Below are positions 42,234 through 51,930 of a stretch of 64,000 nt of DNA, piece after piece. The stretch is from positions 102,295 to 166,294 of the forward strand of contig NZ_KB908021.1 in NCBI RefSeq assembly GCF_000382305.1, read 5' to 3'. Made by a program: the position numbers and the translations under genes. This stretch comes from Vitreoscilla stercoraria DSM 513. GTDB lineage: Bacteria > Pseudomonadota > Gammaproteobacteria > Burkholderiales > Neisseriaceae. Every line of letters starts with the position of its first letter. Position 1 is the first letter of the stretch. Below the pieces are notes generated by a model. The model did no database searches. It saw only the letters and a list, made by a program, of their open reading frames with translations, and was not told the DNA's origin.

Positions 42234-43253
42234 TCATTCATGTGGTTTATAACGAGGCAAAGCCTTGCGATACGGTAAACGAATATCTACCCGAAACAAA
42301 TTGCCTTGTTTGCCTGTTTTCAAAACCGCATCGGCGTCATACATCAGATGCAAACGCTCCGCCAAATTACCCATGGCCATCTGATTGCCTTTGCGTTTGT
42401 GTGGAATTGGATTTTCAGGAATGGGATTGTCAATGCGGATGTAAATCCAATCTTTTTGCATGCGAATATTGACGACAATTTCACCCGGCCTGTGGCTGGT
42501 TTCAATGCCGTGGTAAACCGCATTTTCCAATAAAGGCTGCAATAGCAAATGTGGCACTTCAGCATGTTCAGGTGCATCCACAGTCCATTTGCTTTTTAAG
42601 CGTTCCGCACCCATGCGTATGGTTTCAATGTCCAAATAGCCTTGCGCCAATTCAATTTCCCGTCCCAAAGTGCTCGATTGATTGGCATCTTTCAATTGCG
42701 CCCGAAACAAATCCGCCAAATTTTCTAAGACCATTTCAGCATCCGTCGGTCTGCTACGCACCAAAGCGATAGCGGCATTGAGGCTGTTAAACAAAAAATG
42801 TGGGCGAATGCGTGCTGTTAAGGCCGCCAATTTCGCTTCGCTCAAAGCCGGCGACAGCGATTTTTCTAACAAGCCTTGGTAATGCATCAAGCCCCACATA
42901 TAAATGGACACCAAGAGCATGTCTACCAACCAATATTGGCGTGGAAACTCAAAAATTTTGGCGCAAAACATAAAAGACAACAAACTCACGCCCCATGTTA
43001 AAAACACACCATAACGATTGGCCATCAACCAACGATTACACAAAACCAAACTGGTCACGGTAATGATGACAAATGGCGCAATCCAAGAGCTCGATGACAA
43101 GACATTTTCAAAATAATATCGTTGAAAATCAGAACGTAATAAGGGTGTGAGCAAGACCAAGATGCTTACTGAAAAAAAGATTCTTAAAATCACACCCAAA
43201 TTTCTGAAGTCAGGCACTGCAAACAACACAGCAGGTTGGCGTATAATGCCCAT
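42234..43253 (-). CDS. AlgZ/LytS-type sensor histidine kinase
   Basis: A 339-residue membrane kinase: about four to five N-terminal transmembrane segments (residues 15-130), then the His_kinase domain with RIRPHFLFNSLNAAIALVRS (phospho-accepting His) and the ATPase part with LLQPLLENAVYHGIE. AlgZ/FimS with AlgR controls pili and surface functions in Pseudomonas and related systems, also next to argH. No AlgR-like response regulator is adjacent here. The start at 43253 is inferred from the family N-terminus. Confidence 0.85.
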   Translation of the reverse strand: MGIIRQPAVLFAVPDFRNLGVILRIFFSVSILVLLTPLLRSDFQRYYFENVLSSSSWIAPFVIITVTSLVLCNRWLMANRYGVFLTWGVSLLSFMFCAKIFEFPRQYWLVDMLLVSIYMWGLMHYQGLLEKSLSPALSEAKLAALTARIRPHFLFNSLNAAIALVRSRPTDAEMVLENLADLFRAQLKDANQSSTLGREIELAQGYLDIETIRMGAERLKSKWTVDAPEHAEVPHLLLQPLLENAVYHGIETSHRPGEIVVNIRMQKDWIYIRIDNPIPENPIPHKRKGNQMAMGNLAERLHLMYDADAVLKTGKQGNLFRVDIRLPYRKALPRYKPHE

Positions 43254-43280
43254 TTTGGCTAACTTTCGCAGGATAACAGC

Positions 43281-44660
43281 ATGCATGATAACAAAACTTG
43301 GTCGGGTCGTTTCAACGAGCCTGTCTCTGAATTGGTGAAAAAATACACGGGTTCTATTGATTTTGACAAACGCTTGGCCACTTGGGACATTCAAGGCTCT
43401 TTGGCACATGCGCAAATGTTGCAAAAAGTAGGCGTTTTGTCTGAGCAAGATTTGGCTGATATTCAGCAAGGCATGGCTGAAATCTTAGAAGACATCCAAA
43501 ATGGTCGCATCGAGTGGTCTTTGGATTTAGAAGACGTGCACATGAATATTGAGCGTCGCTTGACCGACAAAATTGGTGACGCGGGCAAACGTTTGCATAC
43601 AGGCCGCTCACGCAATGACCAAGTGGCAACCGACATTCGTTTGTGGTTGCGCGATGAAATTACTGTGATTCAAGACTTGATTCGTGCTTTGCAAACATCT
43701 TTGTTAGATTTGGCTGAAGAAAACGTGGATGTGGTGATGCCAGGCTTCACGCATTTACAGGTCGCTCAACCAGTGAGTTTTGGTCATCACATGCTCGCTT
43801 ATGTGGAAATGTTAGGTCGCGACTTTGAACGCATGGTCGATTGCCGCAAACGTGTGAACCGCATGCCTTTGGGCGCGGCAGCATTGGCGGGCACCACTTA
43901 CCCAATCGATCGCACGATTACAGCTGAATTGTTGGGCTTTGAGCAAATTTGTCAAAACTCATTGGACGCGGTGTCAGATCGTGATTTTGCGATTGAATTT
44001 ACCGCAGCTGCCAGCTTGGTGATGGTGCATTTGTCGCGTTTGAGCGAAGAATTGATTTTGTGGATGAGCCCGCGCGTGGGCTTCATCGACATTGCTGACC
44101 GTTTCTGTACGGGTTCATCCATCATGCCACAAAAGAAAAACCCAGATGTGCCAGAATTGGTGCGTGGCAAATCAGGCCGTGTAGTAGGTCATTTGATGGG
44201 CATGATAGTATTGATGAAATCGCAACCTTTGGCCTACAACAAAGACAACCAAGAAGACAAAGAGCCTTTGTTTGATACGGTTGACACTTTGGTCGACACT
44301 TTGCGCATTTACGCTGACATGATGCGCGGTGTGACGGTGAAAGCGGACAACATGCGTGCGGCAGTGATGCAAGGCTTTGCGATGGCCACCGATTTGGCTG
44401 ATTACTTGGTGAAAAAAGGCATGCCATTCCGTGACAGCCACGAAGTGGTGGCTTTGGCAGTGCGTTTTGCCGATGGCAAAGGTGTGGATTTGAGCGAATT
44501 GGCGTTTGAAGAATTGGCACAATTCAGTGATTTGATTGCCGAAGATGTGTTTGAATATTTAACACCAGAAGGCGCTTTGAATGCGCGTGACCATGTGGGT
44601 GGTACGGCACCGAACCAAGTGCGTGCACAAATTGCCCGTTGGCGTGAACTGATGGCTTAA
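43281..44660 (+). CDS. argH: argininosuccinate lyase
   Basis: A 459-residue enzyme that splits argininosuccinate to arginine and fumarate. Family features: TWSGRFNEPVSELVKKYTGS, DVHMNIERRL, the Thr/His-bearing TGRSRNDQVATD, MPGFTHLQVAQPV and the signature GSSIMPQKKNPDVPEL. Full length, divergent from the AlgZ-type kinase gene. Confidence 0.96.
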   Translation: MHDNKTWSGRFNEPVSELVKKYTGSIDFDKRLATWDIQGSLAHAQMLQKVGVLSEQDLADIQQGMAEILEDIQNGRIEWSLDLEDVHMNIERRLTDKIGDAGKRLHTGRSRNDQVATDIRLWLRDEITVIQDLIRALQTSLLDLAEENVDVVMPGFTHLQVAQPVSFGHHMLAYVEMLGRDFERMVDCRKRVNRMPLGAAALAGTTYPIDRTITAELLGFEQICQNSLDAVSDRDFAIEFTAAASLVMVHLSRLSEELILWMSPRVGFIDIADRFCTGSSIMPQKKNPDVPELVRGKSGRVVGHLMGMIVLMKSQPLAYNKDNQEDKEPLFDTVDTLVDTLRIYADMMRGVTVKADNMRAAVMQGFAMATDLADYLVKKGMPFRDSHEVVALAVRFADGKGVDLSELAFEELAQFSDLIAEDVFEYLTPEGALNARDHVGGTAPNQVRAQIARWRELMA

Positions 44661-44688
44661 TCGATTGATTTAAGCCAATCAACCATAT

Positions 44689-44718
44689 AAGCGTCCTGTA
44701 ATCTTTACAGGACGCTTT
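44689..44718. terminator. inverted uptake-like repeat, bidirectional terminator
   Basis: AAGCGTCCTGTAA facing its complement with a 3-base loop and T run, between convergent argH and sixA-like genes. Confidence 0.82.
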
Positions 44719-44741
44719 TTTGCCATCATTGCTGTCCAAAT

Positions 44742-45209
44742 TTATCCATGATTTAAAAAAGCAGGTGTTAAAGACGCCACCAATGTGGTGTCCAAACGCT
44801 CTAAATTCATCTGCACACGCAACCACACAAACCCGCCTTTTTTAATTGTCCAATAATCATTGTGTTGTACGCCACCGTTCATACAATGTTCCCACACTTG
44901 CCCCAACCACGGTTGATGACCGATGACCAGCAAATTGGTTTTGTGTTGCGCCAGCAATAAAGGCAAAATATCTTGGTAATGGCTATCAGGATTGAGCTCG
45001 CTTTTGACATGGGTATGGTCGGTTAAAAAAGCGGCTGTTTCAATGCTGCGGTCGGCTTCTGAAGTCCATACAACGGTGTTTTTAGGCAAACGAGGTGCCA
45101 AATAAGCAGCCATGTCTTGTGCTTGTTGTTGTCCTTTACGGGTCAGCTTGCGACGGATGTCTGGTGTGCCATCAACGGCTTGGGCATGTCGCCATAAAAT
45201 CAAGTCCAT
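44742..45209 (-). CDS. sixA: SixA-like phosphohistidine phosphatase
   Basis: A 155-residue histidine-phosphatase-family protein: catalytic RHAQA near the N-terminus (LILWRHAQAVDG), second His in LLVIGHQPWLGQVW. SixA proteins remove phosphate from phosphohistidine, in E. coli on the nitrogen PTS protein NPr. A link to the ptsN gene 1.5 kb away is attractive but inferred. Start chosen at 45209 to give the family N-terminus. Confidence 0.82.
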   Translation of the reverse strand: MDLILWRHAQAVDGTPDIRRKLTRKGQQQAQDMAAYLAPRLPKNTVVWTSEADRSIETAAFLTDHTHVKSELNPDSHYQDILPLLLAQHKTNLLVIGHQPWLGQVWEHCMNGGVQHNDYWTIKKGGFVWLRVQMNLERLDTTLVASLTPAFLNHG

Positions 45210-45261
45210 ATTTGCTCCAAAAAGGTTTGCTTTAATTGATGTGCAAGGCATAATGTTTGTC

Positions 45262-45765
45262 ATGAACCCATTGAATATTTGGTTATCATGTCAAGGCTTT
45301 AAGCTTGATGATAACATGACTTATCTGAACACATTATTACCAGCCATTCCTCTCACCCAAGCCTTACAACAGCTGCATGCGGATTTTTCAGTGCAAGTGT
45401 TGCATTTGGGTGTGGATGATGTGTGGCATGATGAACAAGATTGCATTGGCACCCACCGTGGTTTTAGCCGCGAAGTGTGTTTGTCTTTACAAAATCATGC
45501 TGTGGTGTGGGCGCGCAGTGTCTGTGCTCACGATGCGCATCCGTGGCATGAAATTGTGCAATGTGGCACGCAGCCATTAGGCATGCGCTTATACCAATTG
45601 CCGCTTAAGCGCACTGAATTTGAATATGCTTATTTATCGCCTGAGCATCCAGCCAATCCCAGCAATCAAACCATCGTCTCACGCCGTTCGTGTTTTTATT
45701 TACAGGACGGCTCACCTTTATTATTGACCGAAAGTTTTTTACCTTCTTTGAAAAATTATGAATGA
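45262..45765 (+). CDS. ubiC: chorismate pyruvate-lyase
   Basis: About 167 residues of the UbiC family, which converts chorismate to 4-hydroxybenzoate, the first ubiquinone-specific step. Family residues: Arg in WARSVC, Gly-Leu-like LGMRLYQLP, and the C-terminal RRSCFYLQDGSPLLLTESFL with catalytic Glu. It overlaps ubiA by 8 bases. Contains a one-mismatch uptake-like repeat at about 45700. Start among nearby ATGs (45253 or 45262) is uncertain. Confidence 0.88.
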   Translation: MNPLNIWLSCQGFKLDDNMTYLNTLLPAIPLTQALQQLHADFSVQVLHLGVDDVWHDEQDCIGTHRGFSREVCLSLQNHAVVWARSVCAHDAHPWHEIVQCGTQPLGMRLYQLPLKRTEFEYAYLSPEHPANPSNQTIVSRRSCFYLQDGSPLLLTESFLPSLKNYE

Positions 45766-46642
45766 TTCTACAAAGGCTTTGACTTGGAAGCAAAAGTTAC
45801 AAGTGTATGGGCGCTTGATGCGCGTGGAAAAACCCATTGGCACGCTGCTGTTGTTGTGGCCGACTTATTGGGCGTTGTGGATTGCCTCTGATGGAAACCC
45901 AGATTGGTTAATTGTCTTCGCCTTTACCTTGGGTACATTTTTAATGCGCAGTGCTGGCTGTGTGATTAATGATTATGCTGACCGTGATATTGATGGCGCA
46001 GTGGCACGTACTAAGGCACGCCCATTTGCGCAAGGTCAAGTGACTCAAAAAGAAGCCTTGCTTTTGACAGCTGCATTGTGTTTGATAGCAGGATTGTGTT
46101 TGTTGCCTTTAAATACATTGACATGGTGGATGAGTTTGCCTGCGGTATTTTTGGCAATCACTTACCCATTTACCAAACGCTTTTTCCCCATTCCTCAATT
46201 GTATTTAGGCTTTGCTTTCTCGTTTGGTATTCCTATGGCGTTTGCGGCGGAAACCAATGCCGTTCCTGCCTTGGCATGGTTGTTGTTCAGCGCCAATGTG
46301 ATTTGGACGATTGCTTACGATACGTGTTATGCGATGGCAGACAAAGAAGATGATTTAAAATTAAATATCAAAACATCAGCCATCACTTTTGGTGATTATG
46401 ATGTTGCTGCGGTCATGTTATGTCATGCTATCTTCATTTTATTGATGGTGATTGTGGGCATTCAGATTGATGCAACTTGGCCATATTGGTTGGCTTTAAT
46501 GGCGTGTGTGGCGCATCAGTATTGGCAATACACACAAATTAAACATCGTGACAGACAAAAGTGTTTTGAAGTGTTTTTGAAAAACAATCGCATCGGTTTG
46601 ATGATCTTTATTGGCTTGGTTTTACATTACTGCTGGTCTTGA
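45758..46642 (+). CDS. ubiA: 4-hydroxybenzoate polyprenyltransferase
   Basis: A 294-residue membrane prenyltransferase with both aspartate-rich motifs: NDYADRDIDGAVARTKARP (about residues 67-85) and the second, DKEDDLKLNIKT (about 194). Eight or nine membrane helices. It prenylates the UbiC product in ubiquinone synthesis. Confidence 0.94.
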   Translation: MNDSTKALTWKQKLQVYGRLMRVEKPIGTLLLLWPTYWALWIASDGNPDWLIVFAFTLGTFLMRSAGCVINDYADRDIDGAVARTKARPFAQGQVTQKEALLLTAALCLIAGLCLLPLNTLTWWMSLPAVFLAITYPFTKRFFPIPQLYLGFAFSFGIPMAFAAETNAVPALAWLLFSANVIWTIAYDTCYAMADKEDDLKLNIKTSAITFGDYDVAAVMLCHAIFILLMVIVGIQIDATWPYWLALMACVAHQYWQYTQIKHRDRQKCFEVFLKNNRIGLMIFIGLVLHYCWS

Positions 46643-46677
46643 GCATGCTTTTGCGTTAAAAGTCAACATTGTCAATA

Positions 46678-46705
46678 CGGCCTGAAACGCATAGAATTCA
46701 GGCCG
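46678..46705 (+). terminator. hairpin behind ubiA
   Basis: Nine-base arms cggcctgaa/ttcaggccg with 10-base loop. The arm GCGGCCTGAA resembles known neisserial uptake dialects more than the local AGCGTCCTGTAA. Confidence 0.6.
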
Positions 46706-46728
46706 CATTGTTAAGAAAGTGAAAAAAC

Positions 46729-47184
46729 ATGGTAATGAATGTGATAGGTGACATCCTACCTCTAGACCACATTGTGTTAGATTTGCCCGTTAGCAGTAAA
46801 AAACGTTTGTTTGAACAAATTGGCTTGTTGATTGAAAATCGTGCTGACATTGCCCGAGGCAATGTTTTTGAATGTTTGTTTGCCCGTGAAAAACTGGGCT
46901 CTACCGCGCTCGGTCACGGCGTTGCTATCCCACATGGTCGCTATGCTGGCTTAAGCCAACCCATTGGTGCTTTTATCCGTACCCAAGAGCCAATTGGTTT
47001 TGATGCACCTGATACCAAGCCAGTTAATCTTATTTTTGCTTTATTGGTGCCTGAAGGTGCCAACAGCATCCATTTAGAAGTATTGTCCCATTTGGCCACC
47101 CGTTTTTCATCCAAAACCGTGCGTGAGCAATTGCTGCAAGCCAACGATGCCCAAACCATTCAAGCCATTTTGATGGCCGAATAA
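46729..47184 (+). CDS. ptsN: nitrogen PTS enzyme IIA (PtsN)
   Basis: A 151-residue EIIA(Ntr) protein. The phosphorylated His is in GHGVAIPHGR (about residue 68). It is a regulatory phosphoacceptor of the PTS(Ntr). It is followed by hprK after 11 bases, a conserved betaproteobacterial arrangement. Confidence 0.92.
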   Translation: MVMNVIGDILPLDHIVLDLPVSSKKRLFEQIGLLIENRADIARGNVFECLFAREKLGSTALGHGVAIPHGRYAGLSQPIGAFIRTQEPIGFDAPDTKPVNLIFALLVPEGANSIHLEVLSHLATRFSSKTVREQLLQANDAQTIQAILMAE

Positions 47185-47195
47185 GCGAGATTTCT

Positions 47196-48158
47196 ATGCC
47201 CAGTATTTCAGTACGCCGCCTGTATCAAGACAACCAACACAAATTAAAATTGGCATGGGCTGCAGGCACTGCAGGCATAGACAATCGCATCAGCATTGAG
47301 GCGGATAAACCTTTACTGGCTTTGGTCGGTCATTTGAATTTCATTCATCCAAACCAAGTGCAGGTTTTGGGCAGTGCTGAAGTGAATTACTTAAATGATT
47401 TGGAAGCCAGTAAAGTTCGTACCAGTTTGAATGAATTGTTTGGTCGAACCATTGCCGTGGTGATTGTGGCCAATGATTTGCCCGTACCTTTTTTATTGCG
47501 TGATTATTGCCATACCCACAACGTGCCTTTATTGACATCTAAGCTAGAAAGTCCCTACTTGATGGACGTCTTGCGCATTTATTTACAGCGCGCTTTGGCA
47601 GCTTCAACCGTCATGCATGGTGTGTTTTTAGATGTATTTGAAGTCGGTGTGCTGTTGATGGGCAAATCAGGCTTGGGTAAAAGTGAGTTGGCACTGGAGT
47701 TGATTTCGCGTGGTCATGGTTTGGTGGCGGACGATGCAGTGGAATTGTACCGCATTGGTCCTGAAACCTTAGAAGGGCGTTGTCCGCCTGTATTGCGAGA
47801 CTTTTTAGAAGTTCGTGGTTTGGGCGTCCTGAATATTCGTGCCATTTTCGGTGAAACAGCCATTCGTCCTAAAAAACCCTTAAAACTGATTATCAACTTG
47901 GTCAATGCCGATGACCAGTTGATGCAAAGTTTGGACAGATTGAGCATACAAAGCGAAAAACAAGACATTTTGAATGTCCACATTCGCAAAGTCAGCATTC
48001 CTGTTGCGGCAGGTCGAAACTTGGCGGTTTTGGTAGAAGCGGCTGTACGCAATTTTATTTTGCAAAGTCGTGGTTTAGACAGCACCAAACAATTTATTGA
48101 GCGTCATACCCAAGTCTTGAAAGAGGATCAATTGAACGATGAGAGTCATTCTGATTAG
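47196..48158 (+). CDS. hprK: HPr kinase/phosphorylase
   Basis: A 320-residue bifunctional enzyme acting on Ser46 of HPr. Walker A MGKSGLGKSELALELISRGH (about 152), LVADDAVEL and the signature LEVRGLGVLNIRAIFGETAI are intact. Overlaps rapZ by 20 bases. The sequence GGGCGTCCTGAAT inside the signature is a degenerate form of the uptake-like repeat. Confidence 0.95.
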   Translation: MPSISVRRLYQDNQHKLKLAWAAGTAGIDNRISIEADKPLLALVGHLNFIHPNQVQVLGSAEVNYLNDLEASKVRTSLNELFGRTIAVVIVANDLPVPFLLRDYCHTHNVPLLTSKLESPYLMDVLRIYLQRALAASTVMHGVFLDVFEVGVLLMGKSGLGKSELALELISRGHGLVADDAVELYRIGPETLEGRCPPVLRDFLEVRGLGVLNIRAIFGETAIRPKKPLKLIINLVNADDQLMQSLDRLSIQSEKQDILNVHIRKVSIPVAAGRNLAVLVEAAVRNFILQSRGLDSTKQFIERHTQVLKEDQLNDESHSD

Positions 48159-48981
48159 TGGTTTGTCCGGTTCTGGCAAATCCATTGCTTTAAAGTCATT
48201 GGAAGATTTGGGTTTTTTTTGTGTTGATAATTTGCCATTGGAATTATTACCACATTTGGTGATGTGGTATCAATCCAAATCAGACACCAAACATTTGGCC
48301 ATTTGCTTGGACATGCGCGCTGGCATGAGTCAGGAACATTTCTTACCCATGTTAGAGGCCATTAAAAAATCAGTGCGTCAATTTGATGTATTGTATTTGG
48401 AAGCCAAAACCGAAATACTGCTCAATCGTTTTTCAGAAACCCGTCGCCGTCATCCTTTAACCCATGATAATTGTACCTTAGCCGAGGCTTTAAAATACGA
48501 GCGAGAATGGTTGTATCCTTTGCGTGAACATGCGCATGTTGTAGACACCAGTGCTTTGTCCACACCTAAATTGCGCCAATACATTACAGCATGGGTCAAT
48601 TTGCCTAAAAGCAATTTGCAAATCGTGTTTCAATCGTTTGGTTTTAAATATGGCATACCCAGCGATGCTGATTTTGTTTTGGATGTCAGAAGCTTACCCA
48701 ACCCTCATTACGAAGCCTCATTACGCGCTTTAACAGGGAAAGATAAGCCAGTAGCCATCTATTTTAAAGCCAACCCTGTGGTGCAAGACATGATTAATGA
48801 CATCACAGCATATCTCAATAAATGGTTACCACGCATTGAACAAGAGAATCGCAGTTATGTTACCGTTGCCATAGGCTGTACAGGTGGGCAACATCGTTCT
48901 GTCTATATCGTAGAACAATTGGCGTTGTCGTTCAAAGCGGCCAGTAAAAATGAAGTTTTAATACGCCACCGTCAGTTATAG
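48139..48981 (+). CDS. rapZ: RNase adapter / nucleotide-binding protein RapZ
   Basis: A 280-residue protein with N-terminal Walker A ISGLSGSGKSIALKSLEDLG and conserved C-terminal SFGFKYGIPSDADFVLDVRS and IGCTGGQHRSVYIVE. In enterobacteria RapZ steers RNase E to GlmZ; in Neisseriales its role is not established. Part of the ptsN-hprK-rapZ operon. Confidence 0.94.
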   Translation: MRVILISGLSGSGKSIALKSLEDLGFFCVDNLPLELLPHLVMWYQSKSDTKHLAICLDMRAGMSQEHFLPMLEAIKKSVRQFDVLYLEAKTEILLNRFSETRRRHPLTHDNCTLAEALKYEREWLYPLREHAHVVDTSALSTPKLRQYITAWVNLPKSNLQIVFQSFGFKYGIPSDADFVLDVRSLPNPHYEASLRALTGKDKPVAIYFKANPVVQDMINDITAYLNKWLPRIEQENRSYVTVAIGCTGGQHRSVYIVEQLALSFKAASKNEVLIRHRQL

Positions 48982-49044
48982 TCTTTTGCCGAAGCCAAAC
49001 CAATTCAGGTATAATAATCGGTTTTGATACGAAAGCAGTGATTT

Positions 49045-49977
49045 ATGGCTATCCAATGGTTTCCCGGTCACATGAACAAGGCCAAAAAGGCGATTATTGA
49101 CCGCATGAAGTCGGTTGATATGGTGATTGAGGTGTTGGATGCCCGTCTGCCTGGCTCTAGTGCCAATCCTTTGCTCGAAAGCATCTCTGCTCGCAAACCC
49201 AAGCTTAAAATTTTGAACAAACGAGATTTGGCGGATGATGCGCGTACGCAGTTGTGGTTAGATTATTACAACAGCCAATTTCAAACCCAATCGATTGCTT
49301 TGGATGCATCGGAACGTGGCAATGTCACCAAAGTGATTCAAGCGAGCCGCCAATTGGTACCTAGTCGCAATGGTTTAGACAAGCCTTTGCGTGTGTTGAT
49401 TTGTGGTATTCCTAACGTAGGCAAATCGACCTTAATCAACAGCATGATAGGCAAAAAATCGGCTAAAACAGGCAATGAGCCAGGCATTACCAAAGCCGAA
49501 CAACGCCTGTTTTTAGCTGATGATTTTTGGTTATACGATACTCCAGGCATGTTGTGGCCTAAAATTATTGTGCCTGAAGGTGGCTACAATCTTGCGGCAA
49601 GTGGTGCAGTCGGTCGCAACGCTTTGGATGAAGAAGAAGTCAGCTTGGAATTGATTAAATATTTAAGCAAACACAAACATTATCGCGACTTATTGGCAGC
49701 ACGTTATAAAATTGATGAAGACGATGCGGAGCTAGACACATGGCGTGAGGAAACATGGTTAGAAACCATTGCCCGTCGCCGTGGTACGATTTTAGGTGGT
49801 GGTCGCATCGATTACCAAAAAGCTTCTGAGATTGTATTGACTGATTTTCGCAGTGGCTACATGGGCAAAATCACGTTGGAATTGCCAAATGAATGGCTTA
49901 AATGGTTGGCAGATGCACGTGTGGCAGAGACAAAGCTGCATGAAGAGCGTGCTCGTCGTGAAGCTGAACGCAAATAA
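49045..49977 (+). CDS. ribosome biogenesis GTPase YlqF/RbgA-like
   Basis: A 310-residue circularly permuted GTPase: MAIQWFPGHMNKAKKAI at the N-terminus, G4 motif LNKRDLAD (about 58) precedes G1 GIPNVGKSTLINSM (about 122) and G3 DTPGMLWP. RbgA-type proteins act late in 50S assembly. Translationally coupled to scpB (1-base overlap). Confidence 0.9.
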   Translation: MAIQWFPGHMNKAKKAIIDRMKSVDMVIEVLDARLPGSSANPLLESISARKPKLKILNKRDLADDARTQLWLDYYNSQFQTQSIALDASERGNVTKVIQASRQLVPSRNGLDKPLRVLICGIPNVGKSTLINSMIGKKSAKTGNEPGITKAEQRLFLADDFWLYDTPGMLWPKIIVPEGGYNLAASGAVGRNALDEEEVSLELIKYLSKHKHYRDLLAARYKIDEDDAELDTWREETWLETIARRRGTILGGGRIDYQKASEIVLTDFRSGYMGKITLELPNEWLKWLADARVAETKLHEERARREAERK

Positions 49978-50528
49978 TGGCTTTACAAGCAGAATGTTTG
50001 CTTGAAGCTTTGCTATTGACGCAAAACCGAGCCATTACAGAGCGTGAATTACGCCAGCAAACCGAGCCGATGCTCCATCAACAGCAATTAGATGTCATTA
50101 TGGCAGTCTTACAACAACGCTGGCGTGATCGTGGTTTGGCATTGGTGAAAACGGCTGAAGGTTGGCGTTTTCATGCTGTGGCAGAAGTCACAGAGCGTTT
50201 GGAGCATTTGCATGCTGAAAAACCGCCACGATATTCCCGCGCCGTCATGGAAACTTTGGCCATCATTGCTTATCAACAACCTGTCACCCGTGGCGACATT
50301 GAAGCCATACGTGGTGTCAATGTCTCTAGCCAAGTCATACAAACTTTGACTGAACGTGGTTGGATAGAGTGCATTGGTCACAAAGACAGTTTGGGTAAAC
50401 CTGCTTTGTGGGCAACCACAGGCCAATTTTTGGCGGATGTACAATTACAAGATTTAGGCGAATTACCGCCTTTAACCGAATTAGGGCATTTGATTGTGCC
50501 CGAAACCAGCAACCCTGCCGCTGAATAA
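49977..50528 (+). CDS. scpB: segregation and condensation protein B
   Basis: A 183-residue ScpB: two winged-helix domains, with ETLAIIAYQQPVTRGDIEAI RGV-type signature at about 88-108 and ALWATTGQFLADVQLQDLGE. With ScpA and SMC it organises the chromosome; scpA is not in this window. Confidence 0.92.
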   Translation: MALQAECLLEALLLTQNRAITERELRQQTEPMLHQQQLDVIMAVLQQRWRDRGLALVKTAEGWRFHAVAEVTERLEHLHAEKPPRYSRAVMETLAIIAYQQPVTRGDIEAIRGVNVSSQVIQTLTERGWIECIGHKDSLGKPALWATTGQFLADVQLQDLGELPPLTELGHLIVPETSNPAAE

Positions 50529-50566
50529 GCCGCAGAAGAACCTCATTAGAGGGTTAGGAGATGAAT

Positions 50567-51736
50567 ATGGCCAAACCAGCTTTGACCAAGCGCCAAATGC
50601 GTGACGGCGTGAGCACTACCAGCAAACGCAGCAACAATAACAGTAACAGCAAAGCCGCTGTAAAAGCCGGCTATGTGAAAGCTGCCAAAGCCGAACGTGA
50701 GCGCTTACAAGTAGAGCGTTACGAACGCGCACAACGCCAAGACCAAAAACAAACTGGCAAACCTGCCAATCACAAAGCAGAAGCTCGCCCACAAAGCGGC
50801 AATGCCACGACGACCCATGTCACTCGCAGCGAAACACCACGCCCAATGCGCAATCCTAAAGTGCGTGTAGAGCGTGCTAAAAAATTGGCGGTGCGTCAAC
50901 CAAACCAAGAGATTCAAGAAAAAGTGCGTTTTTTCCGTGAAAAACGCTTGGATTTTGAAAAAATTGAGCCAGTTCGCATTCAAAAAGCCTTATCAGCCTC
51001 TGGTGTGGGTTCACGTCGCGAAATGGAACAGTGGATTTTACAAGGTTCAGTGAAAATCAACGGTAAAGTGGCACAAGTGGGCGACAAAGTCGGTCCACAA
51101 GACCATGTGGAAGTGCGCGGTAACAATATTAAATTGAAATGGCCAGACCGTTTGCCACGCATTTTGTTGTATTACAAACAAGAAGGCGAAATTGTCAGCC
51201 GTGACGATCCACAAGGCCGTGTGACGGTATTTGACCGTTTACCACAAGCCGCTTCTAGCCGTTGGGTCGCGATTGGTCGCTTGGATGTGAACACCAGTGG
51301 TTTGCTCATCATCACCACATCGGGCGCATTGGTGAACCGCTTTGCCCATCCATCGTTTGAAGTAGAACGCGAGTATTCTGTGCGCGTGTTGGGTGAAGTG
51401 ACCACCGAACAAATGCAAGAATTGACCGAAGGCGTGGAATTAGAAGACGGCTTTGCCAAAGTAGAACGCATTTTCCAACAAGGCGGCGAAGGTGCCAATA
51501 AATGGTATAACGTGGTCTTAAAAGAAGGCCGTAACCGTGAAGTACGTCGTTTATTCGAACACTTGGGCTTGACGGTGAGCCGTTTGGTGCGTGTGCGTTT
51601 TGGTCCTATCGGTTTGCCAGCACGTTTGAAACGTGGCAGTTTTTACGAATTGAACGAGTTTGAAGTGGCCAACATCATGCGTTGGTCTGGCTTAGGTGTA
51701 CCGGGTGACAAACAAACGCGCGATACAACCAAATAA
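50567..51736 (+). CDS. rluB: 23S rRNA pseudouridine synthase RluB
   Basis: About 389 residues. An unusual basic, low-complexity N-terminal extension of about 125 residues (rich in N, S, K, R, Q) precedes the S4 domain (RIQKALSASGVGSRREMEQW) and the catalytic domain with GRLDVNTSGLLIITT (catalytic Asp) and GRNREVRRLFEHLG. It modifies U2605 of 23S rRNA. Start at 50567 has AGGAG 6 bases upstream; two codons earlier is possible. Confidence 0.92.
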   Translation: MAKPALTKRQMRDGVSTTSKRSNNNSNSKAAVKAGYVKAAKAERERLQVERYERAQRQDQKQTGKPANHKAEARPQSGNATTTHVTRSETPRPMRNPKVRVERAKKLAVRQPNQEIQEKVRFFREKRLDFEKIEPVRIQKALSASGVGSRREMEQWILQGSVKINGKVAQVGDKVGPQDHVEVRGNNIKLKWPDRLPRILLYYKQEGEIVSRDDPQGRVTVFDRLPQAASSRWVAIGRLDVNTSGLLIITTSGALVNRFAHPSFEVEREYSVRVLGEVTTEQMQELTEGVELEDGFAKVERIFQQGGEGANKWYNVVLKEGRNREVRRLFEHLGLTVSRLVRVRFGPIGLPARLKRGSFYELNEFEVANIMRWSGLGVPGDKQTRDTTK

Positions 51737-51759
51737 TTATTTTTCATATTCATAATGAA

Positions 51760-51793
51760 ATAAGCGTCCTGTAAATATTTACAGGACGCTTTT
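51760..51793. terminator. inverted uptake-like repeat, terminator of rluB
   Basis: AAGCGTCCTGTAAATA facing TTTACAGGACGCTTTT. Confidence 0.82.
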
Positions 51794-51930
51794 ATTTATC
51801 TTGGGTTATATAAAATTTCATTGACTTGGTCTAAACATATAACTTTTTATTATTGCGACATTTTTTATTCTTCAGTATGGTTAGATTTTGTACGTCAAAA
51901 TATACCAAAACCATAATACGGAGAAACAAA

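Noticed and set aside
43254..43469. N-terminal extension of the AlgZ-type kinase
   Set aside because: It would run through the argH start region and its composition is unlike the family; the start at 43253 fits better.
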